From contig BGOH01000004.1 of NCBI GenBank assembly GCA_003569145.1, positions 1-64,000 on the forward strand: a stretch of DNA of 64,000 nt, written 5' to 3'. The translations under genes were made by a program, and so were the position numbers. Below the pieces are notes generated by a model. It had not been told where the DNA came from. It saw only the letters and a list, made by a program, of their open reading frames with translations, and did not search any database. Below, piece by piece: positions 7,835-15,849 of this stretch (positions are counted from its first letter, which is position 1; the number at the start of each line of letters is the position of its first letter). Origin of the DNA: Clavibacter sp. GTDB taxonomy: Bacteria > Actinomycetota > Actinomycetes > Nanopelagicales > Nanopelagicaceae.

Positions 7835-8694
7835 CGTATCTTCCCCAATATTCCTTGAGGGCGGAATGCCAGGATAAGAACTAGCATTGCAAAAGTTATG
7901 ACTCCTGAGAGCGTTGGGTAGTAACCAACTGCAAATTGCCCAATTACTCCGACCAATATCGAGCCAATGGCGACGCCCCCAATGGAGCCTAACCCGCCAA
8001 TAATGACTACTTGTAGAGAAAATAGAAGATAGTCGCCATCAGTTCCCATACCAAATGAATTAGTAGTCGCACCAATAGACCCTGCAAAGCCAATTAGTAC
8101 TGAGCCTAAAAAGAATATCCAGATAAATACTGCTTGAACATTGATTCCGAGCGCTGAGACCATAGCGGTGTCATCCACGCCCGCTCGAATAATTGCTCCA
8201 TAGCGAGTCTTTGAAATGAAAATCCACAAACCAAAGGCAACAACTACGGCAAGTAGTAGGACTAGGATTCTAAAAAATGGGTATGACAAATCAAGGCCCG
8301 GAATAGGAATAGATTGCGAGAGATTTTTAGGAATACTTGTTTGGTAATACTCTCCCCCAAACAAGGCGAGCATTCCCTGAGCAAGCATCAGCGATACACC
8401 TAAAGTGATTAGAGCAACCCGTAGCTCTTCATATTGAAACTTTCTCAGCAAAGTCAGATAAATAAAGGTGCCAAAAATACCCAGTGCAATTGCGCCCACA
8501 ATTGCGCCGAGGAACCAATTGTCGGTTTTATCTACTACGTTCCACGATATGTAGCCCGCTAGCAGGTAAAAAGCTCCATGCGCTAAGTTGATAACCCGCA
8601 TAAGACCAAAAATTAAAGTAAGGCCGCTTGCAACCAGAAAATATAAACCTGCCAGAGTTAAACCATTAAGGAGGGTAAAGATGAAGCGCGTCAA
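7831..8694 (-). CDS. Branched-chain-amino-acid-type ABC permease, LivH-like
   Basis: A 287-residue polytopic membrane protein. It has the LivH hallmarks INLAHGAFYLLAGY near residue 35, GVDDTAMVSALGINV near residue 170 and IIGGLGSIGGVAIGS near residue 230. The start is TTG 8694, with a GGGGG element about eight bases upstream. It is the first importer cistron after the GntR regulator, separated by 103 bases that contain a 7-bp inverted repeat, so an internal promoter is likely here. Confidence 0.93.
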   Translation of the reverse strand: MTRFIFTLLNGLTLAGLYFLVASGLTLIFGLMRVINLAHGAFYLLAGYISWNVVDKTDNWFLGAIVGAIALGIFGTFIYLTLLRKFQYEELRVALITLGVSLMLAQGMLALFGGEYYQTSIPKNLSQSIPIPGLDLSYPFFRILVLLLAVVVAFGLWIFISKTRYGAIIRAGVDDTAMVSALGINVQAVFIWIFFLGSVLIGFAGSIGATTNSFGMGTDGDYLLFSLQVVIIGGLGSIGGVAIGSILVGVIGQFAVGYYPTLSGVITFAMLVLILAFRPQGILGKIR

Positions 8695-8762
8695 AATAGG
8701 CCCCCTGGCGAGTTGATTTCCTCGGTCTTTATCTGGAAATCAAAGCAAAGATAGGGCTTGTT

Positions 8763-8790
8763 AGTCAATGAAAAAGTACAGTAATTGACT
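8763..8790. promoter_or_regulatory. Inverted repeat between gntR and livH-like gene
   Basis: AGTCAAT (8763-8769) and ATTGACT (8784-8790) are perfectly complementary, with centres 21 bp apart, about two helical turns. The repeat lies just after the regulator stop codon and about 70 bases before the livH-like start. Such spacing fits a dimeric regulator's operator. A weak hairpin at the end of the gntR message is the alternative. Confidence 0.45.
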
Positions 8791-8797
8791 GCGTTAC

Positions 8798-9535
8798 TCA
8801 TTCGTTATACTCCCCACTCTTGAAAAATACTGCGGTGGACTGCACGATTTTGTGCATATTTGCCCGCAAGTGGGCTAGGTGAGCCTCTACTAAGCTGCTA
8901 ATGGCAAGAAAATCCTTATTTAAAATACTTTGAGCAATATCTAGGTGCTCATCAGAGCAAGCAATCAGATCATGGGCGCCAGAGAGAGACCTTGCCCAGA
9001 ATCTCTGGATTCTTCTACGTGTCACCCTAGAAACTTCTGTAATTATCTCATTGTTTGCAGCTCGCATTGCTACTTCATGAAAGATACTGTCATGCTTCAT
9101 CCAGTTTTCTCTATCACCGATTGACGCAAAATGGGCCATTTTTTCTGCTGACTCTTTGAGTAGCTTCGAGTCCACAACGTTAATATTTTCGGCCGCTCGC
9201 CGAAACATATAGGTATCACACAAAAGTAACAGATCAATGGCTTCATCTACATCTTTTGTGGTCAGCATGGCAACGGTAAAGCGACCAGCCTCTCCTTTTT
9301 TGATCAACCCTTCACTTTCTAGTCGTTTTAGGGCCTCTCTAACTGGTGTGCGACTTACGCCTAACTCTGTAGCGAGTTTATTTTCTGAGATTTGGCTATT
9401 CGTTGGAATTGCAAAAGAGGTAATGGCAGCAACCAACCACTCATAAGCATCATCACTTAGAGACTCCGAAGTTTTGGATTTCATCTTCGTTTTGAAGCGA
9501 GTCTCTGCCTTGGTGGTTGACTTTAATGTGCTCAT
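8798..9535 (-). CDS. GntR-family transcriptional regulator (FadR/FCD subgroup)
   Basis: A 245-residue regulator. Residues about 25-95 form the winged helix, with ISENKLATELGVSRTPVREALKRLESEGLI as a typical GntR recognition region (quoted in part: GVSRTPVREAL). Residues about 105-235 are helical with FCD-type ligand/metal residues, including DSIFHEVAMRAANN and the late CSDEHLDIAQ His. The first 25 residues are rich in Lys/Thr/Ser and may be a later-start artefact. The ATG overlaps the creatininase-family stop by one base (TAATG). It is the likely controller of the whole island; its ligand should be an acid metabolite of the pathway. Confidence 0.93.
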   Translation of the reverse strand: MSTLKSTTKAETRFKTKMKSKTSESLSDDAYEWLVAAITSFAIPTNSQISENKLATELGVSRTPVREALKRLESEGLIKKGEAGRFTVAMLTTKDVDEAIDLLLLCDTYMFRRAAENINVVDSKLLKESAEKMAHFASIGDRENWMKHDSIFHEVAMRAANNEIITEVSRVTRRRIQRFWARSLSGAHDLIACSDEHLDIAQSILNKDFLAISSLVEAHLAHLRANMHKIVQSTAVFFKSGEYNE

Positions 9536-10455
9536 TAAACTCGATTCACAAACTCTCTGTTTTTGATACTTACCGGCATTTTCATTAGTTCCAAAACACC
9601 CTTGGCCACATGGGTGCTATAGCGATGAAAAGCCTCTTCACCTTTAGCTTTCGAAGCTCGCATTGGATTACCAATGATTCCGTTCTCTACGAATTCATGA
9701 TGATCCATTGGGAATTGGAAGTATTGGTAACCTTCAAACTCAACATCTGGCATACCATCGTTTTTTGAGAATGATTTAGGTAAAAAAGCTGGCGTGTGAG
9801 CGCGAGTATCAACAGCTCGCTCCATTCTTACCAGGTTCTCATTCCAAGCCATATCTTGCGAAGTCTCCAACTCGCTGGAGTGCCAACCTGGAGTTTCCTC
9901 TGGCGGATTCTCCATTAATCCAGCCAGAATCCCGGTGTATCGCTCCATATAGGGCTTAACGAAACCTATGAGCGCATTAGTCTCATAACGGAGTTTTCGT
10001 AGAACTGGATCGACAACCTTGATGTTGGAACCATGACCGTTCACGAAGATGATTCGATTAAATCCATGATGAATCAAGGAACGGGCGACGTCATACATCA
10101 ATGCATTAAGGGTTTCGGCGCGGACGGTTATGGTGCCACGGCCCTGGCCTGCGCCATACATATGCTGCGGTGAATATCCAGTCCATATTGGTGGTGTGTG
10201 AAGGATGCCGATTTGTTCTGACACTCGAGCAGAGACTTCAATCGCTGTGATTGTGTCGGTGTATAACGGAAGATGCGGGCCATGTTGCTCAGTGCTTGCC
10301 ATGGGCACCAGGACAACATCTTTAACGGCTAGGTATTCATTGATGTCGACATAGGAGAGATCACCAAGGTTCCAGGAACGGAACTTTTTGCGAAAGTCCT
10401 CATCTCCTGTGGTTATGTGCGGAACTTTTCGTGGTGGTGTTATGTAGCTGCTCAT
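9535..10455 (-). CDS. Creatininase-family metal-dependent amidohydrolase-like protein
   Basis: A 306-residue protein with the creatininase-fold metal motif STEQHGPHLPLYTDT (Glu, His, Asp ligands, residues about 53-67), FVNGHGSN near residue 140 and HSSELETS near residue 195. Family members hydrolyse cyclic amides or act in cofactor or peptide maturation (creatininase, ArfB, MftE). AAGGGGAGAG precedes ATG 10455. It sits between the UPF0261 gene and the regulator in the same transcript, so it likely hydrolyses an intermediate of this pathway. The exact substrate is unknown. Confidence 0.88.
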   Translation of the reverse strand: MSSYITPPRKVPHITTGDEDFRKKFRSWNLGDLSYVDINEYLAVKDVVLVPMASTEQHGPHLPLYTDTITAIEVSARVSEQIGILHTPPIWTGYSPQHMYGAGQGRGTITVRAETLNALMYDVARSLIHHGFNRIIFVNGHGSNIKVVDPVLRKLRYETNALIGFVKPYMERYTGILAGLMENPPEETPGWHSSELETSQDMAWNENLVRMERAVDTRAHTPAFLPKSFSKNDGMPDVEFEGYQYFQFPMDHHEFVENGIIGNPMRASKAKGEEAFHRYSTHVAKGVLELMKMPVSIKNREFVNRV

Positions 10456-10475
10456 CTCTCCCCTTTATTTTTTGT

Positions 10476-11708
10476 CTAGGCAACTTTGGATTTAACAAGA
10501 TTTAGAAACTCATGGGCTGCAACGACGCCAAACTCTGGTGAGTTGGCATGCATCGCATAACTAGTAATAGGAATTGTTGGGTTCAACTTAGCTCGGAGGC
10601 AAGATTCAAAGAGTGCATCTGCTTCGCGATCCCAAAAGACTCCACCTGGAGTATTCGGAATTGAGAAACCTAAGCTAGGAATAAGAATCTTTATCGGACC
10701 ACGTGAGGTATTAGCGCATTCAGCAAAGTACTCACCGATTCGACCCATCTCATCTCTGGTGCAACGAGCTAGGGCGAACTCTGGGTTATGGTCATATATG
10801 GGACGCTTTTTCATTTCCTCAGGTATTGAGGTGGTGTGGTGCACTGAGAAATCAACACATGCAGGTACGAGAATTTGTGGGATTGCTAGAGGGCCAACTC
10901 TTTTCATTCGTTGCGCTCCACCATAATGAATTCCTCCGACGAGGGTTCCAACAATTTCAGATGGGGTGAAGTCAATGACGCCCACAAATTGGCCCGCTTC
11001 GGCCAGTTCCTCCATTGCAGGACCACCAACGCCATTTGCATGAAAGGTCACCACCTCATAGCCAGAATTCTGTAGTTCTTTTTGTAGCGCCATCACAGAT
11101 GTTGTCGTATTTCCTAACATCGTTACTGCAACATATTTACTTCCTACCGGTGGTGCCGTGAGTTTGTGGCCATGTGATACCAATCCAGCCATAGCAGCAA
11201 CAGCGTTATCATAAATTGTCTTGGAGATGTGGTTTAGGCCCAAGATATCGATGATCGTATGCATCACGAGCATGTCACTTGTGCCAACAAGTGGACCAAA
11301 TTCGTGACGACCAGATGCAATAGGAGATAGAACTAGTTTTGGAACTCCGATCGGAAGTTGCATTAATGCACCAGCTGACATAACCGAACCCTCGGCGCCA
11401 CCAATCCCAATGGCGCCAAGGACGGTACCTGCATCTGATAGCTCCTTCACTTTTGCTATGACATAACTTCTCATTCGCTCTACAGCGCGACCACGCGTTC
11501 CCGAATTTTGCAATTCTTGCAGTGTTAAGCCACCGCAAGCTGCAAGTTCCTCATGGCTGATATCAGGAATAATTCCCAGGGGCTCACCCAATATTCCAAT
11601 ATCAATGACTGTAGTTCTTACCCCTAGTCTGTTTAATCCATCTCGGATGTAAGCAGCCTCAGGTCCCTTAGTGTCTAAGGTGGCGATTATGAGTACGGAT
11701 TTGGTCAC
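10476..11708 (-). CDS. Tm-1-like ATP-binding domain protein (UPF0261)
   Basis: A 410-residue protein of the UPF0261/Tm-1-like family. It opens with SVLIIATLDTKGPEAAYIRDGL, the family's N-terminal nucleotide-site signature (quoted in part: ATLDTKG). It continues through GIGGAEGSVMSAGAL, a glycine-rich loop, and GNTTTSVMAL to the C-terminal Gly-rich segment HANGVGGPAMEEL. Start GTG 11708 follows the isomerase stop by about 20 bases. The biochemical role is not established for bacterial members, which often occur in sugar-acid or aromatic catabolic clusters. Its place here supports a catabolic, ATP-dependent step. Confidence 0.9.
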   Translation of the reverse strand: MTKSVLIIATLDTKGPEAAYIRDGLNRLGVRTTVIDIGILGEPLGIIPDISHEELAACGGLTLQELQNSGTRGRAVERMRSYVIAKVKELSDAGTVLGAIGIGGAEGSVMSAGALMQLPIGVPKLVLSPIASGRHEFGPLVGTSDMLVMHTIIDILGLNHISKTIYDNAVAAMAGLVSHGHKLTAPPVGSKYVAVTMLGNTTTSVMALQKELQNSGYEVVTFHANGVGGPAMEELAEAGQFVGVIDFTPSEIVGTLVGGIHYGGAQRMKRVGPLAIPQILVPACVDFSVHHTTSIPEEMKKRPIYDHNPEFALARCTRDEMGRIGEYFAECANTSRGPIKILIPSLGFSIPNTPGGVFWDREADALFESCLRAKLNPTIPITSYAMHANSPEFGVVAAHEFLNLVKSKVA

Positions 11709-11729
11709 AACAATTGATCTCTTATTTGG

Positions 11730-12632
11730 TTATGAGATCAATGGAAGGAGAGTCTTGGCGTTTTCTTCAACCAACCAGTCATAGAAGGATTCGGTCAAGA
11801 TACTCGAGCCGTGATCGATAATGAATTTGAGTTGCTCTGGCGAGATCTCAACGTTATCAAAGTTGGTTTCTAGCGCATTCTTGTAGTGGTTCGCAGGAGT
11901 GCGATCAATTGGCGCAACGAATTCGGCGGTTAGGGCTCCGTCATAACCGATACCAGAGAGAGTGGATACGACCTTCTTCCAGTCATAGTCACCATGCCCT
12001 GCCGGCATACGGTTGTTATCTGCTACATGGAAATCAAAGAGTTTCCCCTTTGTGGAACGGATCGCTTCATATAGGTCAGCCTCTTCTATATTTATGTGGA
12101 ACGCATCAAGGCAGACGCCGCAGTTTGGACCCGTTGCCTCAGCAAGCGCCAAGGCTTGTTCCGCACGATTAATAAAATATGTTTCAAAGCGATTGAGCGG
12201 TTCAATTGCTAGGCGAACGCCAGCTTTCTCGGAGTGCGCGTAGATCTCACGCATACTCTCAACAGCCCATTTCCACTCTTCGTCAGGAGTTGCATCAGGG
12301 ACTATCTTTCCTACGGTTGCAGGAACGATTGTCATCTCTTGGCCGTTTAATTCTTTGACCATGGTGATGCAATCTTTAGTGTATTGAACTGAAGCTGCAC
12401 GCTTCTTAGAGTCCGCAGCTACCAAATTCCGCTCCCCGAGCATCAGGGTTACTGAACCCCAACACTTCATGCCGTAGTCATCAAGTAGCTTCTTTGTATC
12501 TTTACTGCCATTGAGTCCGTATTGCTCTGGTTCACCGCTGATTTCGATGCTCTTGTATCCGTACTTTGCGAGACGAGCAACAGTTACCTTAAGCGGCTCG
12601 GCGCGCATCCAGTTATGCATTGATAGATGCAT
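11730..12632 (-). CDS. Sugar phosphate isomerase/epimerase-like TIM-barrel protein
   Basis: A 300-residue xylose-isomerase-like fold protein. Metal-site elements are RLAIEPLNRFETYF (Glu), GVCLDAFHINIEE (Asp, His), FHVADNNRMPAGHGDYDW (His, Asp) and LTAEFVAP (Glu). These match the tagatose/psicose-3-epimerase-like and hydroxypyruvate-isomerase-like groups. AAAGGAG precedes ATG 12632. It follows the FAD oxidase gene by about 36 bases. It is the second isomerase of the island and is only distantly similar to the one at 1862-2869, so two separate isomerisation steps are likely. Confidence 0.88.
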   Translation of the reverse strand: MHLSMHNWMRAEPLKVTVARLAKYGYKSIEISGEPEQYGLNGSKDTKKLLDDYGMKCWGSVTLMLGERNLVAADSKKRAASVQYTKDCITMVKELNGQEMTIVPATVGKIVPDATPDEEWKWAVESMREIYAHSEKAGVRLAIEPLNRFETYFINRAEQALALAEATGPNCGVCLDAFHINIEEADLYEAIRSTKGKLFDFHVADNNRMPAGHGDYDWKKVVSTLSGIGYDGALTAEFVAPIDRTPANHYKNALETNFDNVEISPEQLKFIIDHGSSILTESFYDWLVEENAKTLLPLIS

Positions 12633-12668
12633 GATTCTCCTTTCAAAAAGAATCGTTGGTTTTTTTCA

Positions 12669-14192
12669 TCAACGCATGTTCTTTGGCGGACCGAATCCAA
12701 GTTTCCCTGGATTGAGGATTCCGTCCGGATCCCATGCGTTTTTTACTCCGAGGAGTAAATCGAATGCGGCGCCATGCTGTTGTCGCATGAAGCGTCCGAG
12801 TTTTAGTCCAACCCCATGGTGCTCATTTAGTGAGCCACCATTGTCCAGACTCGCTTTGATTGCTGCGTCCCAAACTCGATCATGTAGCGCGATTGCCTCG
12901 AGTGGATCCTCTGGACCGTTATCTATATAGAAACGGTCATAGATCATGCCACCCCAAGGGAACCAGTGTGAGAAATGAGCGGAATATCTCGCTTTATACT
13001 CCGAAAATCCCTCTTCAATGGCTTTCTTCTTAGCCCAATAAATCTTCTCCAGATCTTCGAAGCGTGCACAAGTGTCGGTGGTTCCGAAAATCTGCGGCGG
13101 TGCTGGGATATTTCCATGTTTGAATGGCTCGTACTTGCCATCCCACCACGTCTTACCAATCTCTGGGCCGTAAGATTTTCCACCAACTGTCTTGCATAGC
13201 TGGGCAATTTCAGAAGTTTCCAAGGCCGTCAATTCTTTGGTGCCATCGCACATAATTACAAGGAGCACGCCTTCGATGCCGAGATTAAGCCACTTCGAAA
13301 GCTTGGCAGTATCTGCTTCGTCGTAGAGGCGAATTACGGCCGGACGCCAACGATCTGTCATGATCCGGCGAGCAGCTTCGATTCCTTCTGAAATATTCTT
13401 AAATCCGTAGGATAAAAACTCAAGCGACTCTGGGATCCTCTCGATTCGCATCGTGGCTTTTGTAATAATGCCTAAGGTTCCCTCTGATCCCACAATCGCT
13501 TGAATGATTCCAGGTCCTGATGCGTGACTTGGGACTTTCATAGTTTCAATAAGTTTTCCAGGTGGTAACGCAGCTTGTAATTGAAGTACTAAATCTTCTG
13601 CTTTGCCATACTTGGTGGAGACCACCCCAGAACCACGTGCTGCAAGATATCCACCCAATGTTGCACCAAAATGGAACGATCCTGGATAGTGCGGCATCGT
13701 AAATCCTTTTGCGTTAAGGACCTTTTCTAATTCTGGGCCCTCGATTCCAGCCTCTGCTGTGACGACCATGCTGACTTCATCGATATGAAGCACCTTGTTG
13801 AGCCGTCGCAGATCCATCGCAATGCCACCATAAATTGCAAAGGTTCCGCCTTGGGTACCCGAGCCACCTCCGCGAGGAATGACCGGCATCTTGTATTCGC
13901 AGGCGATTCGAAGGACTTCGGCAACCTCTTCGGGAGTTCCAGGGCGAACATAGAGATCGGCAGTTGGGAGGGGCAATGATTTATAGCGAAGGTACTGAGA
14001 AATCCACGACCAATCAGCTGATTGTTCATGCAATAGGTCGCTATCCGTATTTACATTCTCAGCTCCCAATACTGCGGCAATCTCACGCTGAATCTGCGCA
14101 ACTAAATATTGGTCACGAATAGCGCTCTGGTTTAACTCTCGCTGCTGATACAACTCTGTTCTCTCTCTATTCGTATTCGAACCTGTATACAA
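12669..14192 (-). CDS. FAD-linked oxidase, GlcD / D-lactate-dehydrogenase-like
   Basis: A 507-residue flavoprotein of the VAO/PCMH family. The FAD-binding domain (residues about 75-260) has PRGGGSGTQGG and the HYPGSFHFGATLGGYLAARGSG segment (in part). The C-terminal domain ends in NEHHGVGLKLGRFM and the family tail WDPDGILNPGKLGFG. Such enzymes oxidise 2-hydroxy acids to 2-keto acids. The frame opens at TTG 14192, six bases after a TAGTAT -10 box, so the message may be leaderless. A second TTG at 14153 is the alternative start. It heads the transcript running through the isomerase, UPF0261 and creatininase genes. Confidence 0.9.
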   Translation of the reverse strand: MYTGSNTNRERTELYQQRELNQSAIRDQYLVAQIQREIAAVLGAENVNTDSDLLHEQSADWSWISQYLRYKSLPLPTADLYVRPGTPEEVAEVLRIACEYKMPVIPRGGGSGTQGGTFAIYGGIAMDLRRLNKVLHIDEVSMVVTAEAGIEGPELEKVLNAKGFTMPHYPGSFHFGATLGGYLAARGSGVVSTKYGKAEDLVLQLQAALPPGKLIETMKVPSHASGPGIIQAIVGSEGTLGIITKATMRIERIPESLEFLSYGFKNISEGIEAARRIMTDRWRPAVIRLYDEADTAKLSKWLNLGIEGVLLVIMCDGTKELTALETSEIAQLCKTVGGKSYGPEIGKTWWDGKYEPFKHGNIPAPPQIFGTTDTCARFEDLEKIYWAKKKAIEEGFSEYKARYSAHFSHWFPWGGMIYDRFYIDNGPEDPLEAIALHDRVWDAAIKASLDNGGSLNEHHGVGLKLGRFMRQQHGAAFDLLLGVKNAWDPDGILNPGKLGFGPPKNMR

Positions 14193-14227
14193 GCCAGAAT
14201 ACTAAGTTGACCCAACAAAGGCGTCAA
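14183..14227 (-). promoter_or_regulatory. Promoter with overlapping TGTATACA operator-like palindrome
   Basis: On the minus strand, TTGACG (14227-14222), a 17-base spacer and TAGTAT (14204-14199) form a near-consensus housekeeping promoter for the FAD oxidase operon. Immediately downstream lies TTGTATACAG (14192-14183), whose 8-base core TGTATACA is a perfect palindrome. Palindromes of this type are bound by several GntR/FCD regulators. Its position at the presumed transcription start would allow repression by the island's GntR protein. Confidence 0.6.
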
Positions 14228-14343
14228 GGGTTTTAAGGTGGGGATTTATCGTCTAGCCGGCAGGCTCCAGGCTAAACCCGCCAAGGCTAGCCAAGCACAC
14301 CTGCATTCGAGGTTCGCTCGACTTTGATATCTAGATAGGAGCC

Positions 14344-14559
14344 CTACTTGGGGATGTAGAGACTATGCAGCCCACTATCGACAGCGAGAATCGTTCCAGT
14401 TGTCGATTTCTGCTCTGGATGCGCCAGATAGATGATGGCATTGGCTACTTCGTCGGGAGTAATGAGACGACCGATCGGTTGGCGCGCTTCTAATGCAGCT
14501 TGCTGCCAATTCCTATGCCAATCCAGAGCGAGGATGGCAGCGCATGTATATAGATCACG
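14344..14559 (-). pseudogene. C-terminal remnant of a short-chain dehydrogenase/reductase (SDR)
   Basis: The minus-strand frame open from 14559 to TAG 14344 reads into RQPIGRLITPDEVANAIIYL, then a TGTILAVDSG stretch, the classical SDR C-terminal signature. The upstream NAD-binding and catalytic SxxxYxxxK parts are absent and an in-frame stop lies at 14560-14562. No start codon or ribosome site suits the fragment. It is a decayed gene, consistent with past rearrangement between the FAD oxidase and the BenE-like transporter. Confidence 0.8.
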
Positions 14560-14639
14560 TTAACCAAGCAGATAAGGGAGCAGACCTAGATTTCTTAGTC
14601 GGTTCTAGTGGTCCTGACGTGACTCGCGAATCTCATTAA
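14493..14639 (+). pseudogene. Unidentified coding-like remnant, opposite strand to the SDR fragment
   Basis: A plus-strand frame from ATG 14493 to TAA 14637-14639 (48 codons) reads like the C-terminus of a real enzyme. It contains NPERGWQRMYIDHVNQADKG (residues about 14-33), then ADLDFLVG. I do not recognise the family. It overlaps the SDR remnant antisense over 14493-14559, and its end runs past the stop codon of the BenE-like gene. It is probably the tail of a lost gene; chance is less likely given the charged, balanced composition. Confidence 0.35.
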
Positions 14640-15849
14640 ATCTATAGATTGCAAGCCCTGCCAATAGCCCCCAAAATGGCGAACCAATACTCAGACCAGA
14701 AACTCCAGATGCCGTGACAAGAAATGTCACCACGGCAGAATCATGAAATTTTCGCTGCTCAAGGGCTTCCACAAGTGAATTTGTAATGACAGGAAGTAAT
14801 GCCAGTCCAGCCAAGATCGCGGTCAATTCAATTGGAAAGGCGCCATAAAGTGCTGAGAAAATCCCTGCGAATAGAGCTGCAATACAGTACGCAATCCCTG
14901 CGCTAACACCTGCGACGTATCGAGTCTTGGGATTTGGATCGCTATCTGGAGATATTGCAATTGTGGCAGTCATGGCAGATAGATTCACGCCCGCGCCGCC
15001 AAATCCCGCTCCTAGCAATGAGAGAGCTCCACCAAAATGAACTAGTTGGTTAACTGGTGCATGGTAATTAACAGCTTTTAGCAGGGCGATCCCCGGGGCA
15101 TTCTGCGTAGTCATCACCATCAGAAATATTGGGATTGTGAGAGTGAAAAATGCACCTATGGAAAATGTGGGATTAGTCCATACCGGTTGGACTGGTGAAA
15201 AATTCAAGGTTGGGAAGTCAGTTTTTTTCTGTAGCAAGACCACAAACAAGCCTGTGAAGAAAGAAACTAGGACTGGTGCCCGCCACTTGAGCGCTCTGCC
15301 TAAGAAATAGACTGCAATCATCGCAAGACCCAAAAGTGGATTCACTCGAGAAGATGTAAATATTTTCAATCCAAACATGAAAAGAACTCCTGCAAGCATA
15401 GCCATGATGATGGAATGTGGGATTACCTGCATGATGCGATTGAAAACACCTGTTATGCCAACGAGTATCAAAAGTATTGATGCTCCAAAGTAAGCACCAA
15501 TTACATCAGAAAACTTGTGATCAACTAAACCAGTCACAAGTAGTGCTGTTGTCGTAGCCGCCCACGAACCAACGATTGGTATCCCAAATCTCAAACTTAG
15601 TAATAATCCAAAGAGTCCAGAACCTAGAAAGACGGCAAAAAGCCAAGAGTTGGTTGTTTCCACCGGCAATTCCCCCGCCTCTGCTGCTTGATAGAGGATG
15701 GCAATTGGTCCTGTTGTGGAGACGAAGACAATAAGTATCCCTGAAAAAAGTGCTGTCCATGTAAAAGCTTTGGGAAGATTACGAATATTTTGGATTATTG
15801 CTTTTGCACTCGAAAGATTGCTCGTGCCGGACTCTATTTCAGAGTTCAT
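14605..15849 (-). CDS. BenE-family benzoate/H+ symporter-like transporter
   Basis: A 414-residue polytopic protein with about 12 hydrophobic segments and BenE-type features: [25 protein letters not shown] early, an [18 protein letters not shown] segment, [12 protein letters not shown] near residue 245 and [18 protein letters not shown] near residue 290 (each quoted in part). BenE proteins take up aromatic or related carboxylates with protons. ATG 15849 overlaps the stop of the upstream FMN oxidase (ATGA), so the two are translationally coupled. The transporter probably supplies, or exports a product of, that oxidase. Confidence 0.88.
   Translation of the reverse strand: MNSEIESGTSNLSSAKAIIQNIRNLPKAFTWTALFSGILIVFVSTTGPIAILYQAAEAGELPVETTNSWLFAVFLGSGLFGLLLSLRFGIPIVGSWAATTTALLVTGLVDHKFSDVIGAYFGASILLILVGITGVFNRIMQVIPHSIIMAMLAGVLFMFGLKIFTSSRVNPLLGLAMIAVYFLGRALKWRAPVLVSFFTGLFVVLLQKKTDFPTLNFSPVQPVWTNPTFSIGAFFTLTIPIFLMVMTTQNAPGIALLKAVNYHAPVNQLVHFGGALSLLGAGFGGAGVNLSAMTATIAISPDSDPNPKTRYVAGVSAGIAYCIAALFAGIFSALYGAFPIELTAILAGLALLPVITNSLVEALEQRKFHDSAVVTFLVTASGVSGLSIGSPFWGLLAGLAIYRFNEIRESRQDH

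Noticed and set aside
8763-8790. Rho-independent terminator at the end of gntR
   Set aside because: The arms are AT-rich, the loop is 14 bases and no T-run follows on the minus strand, so an operator is preferred.
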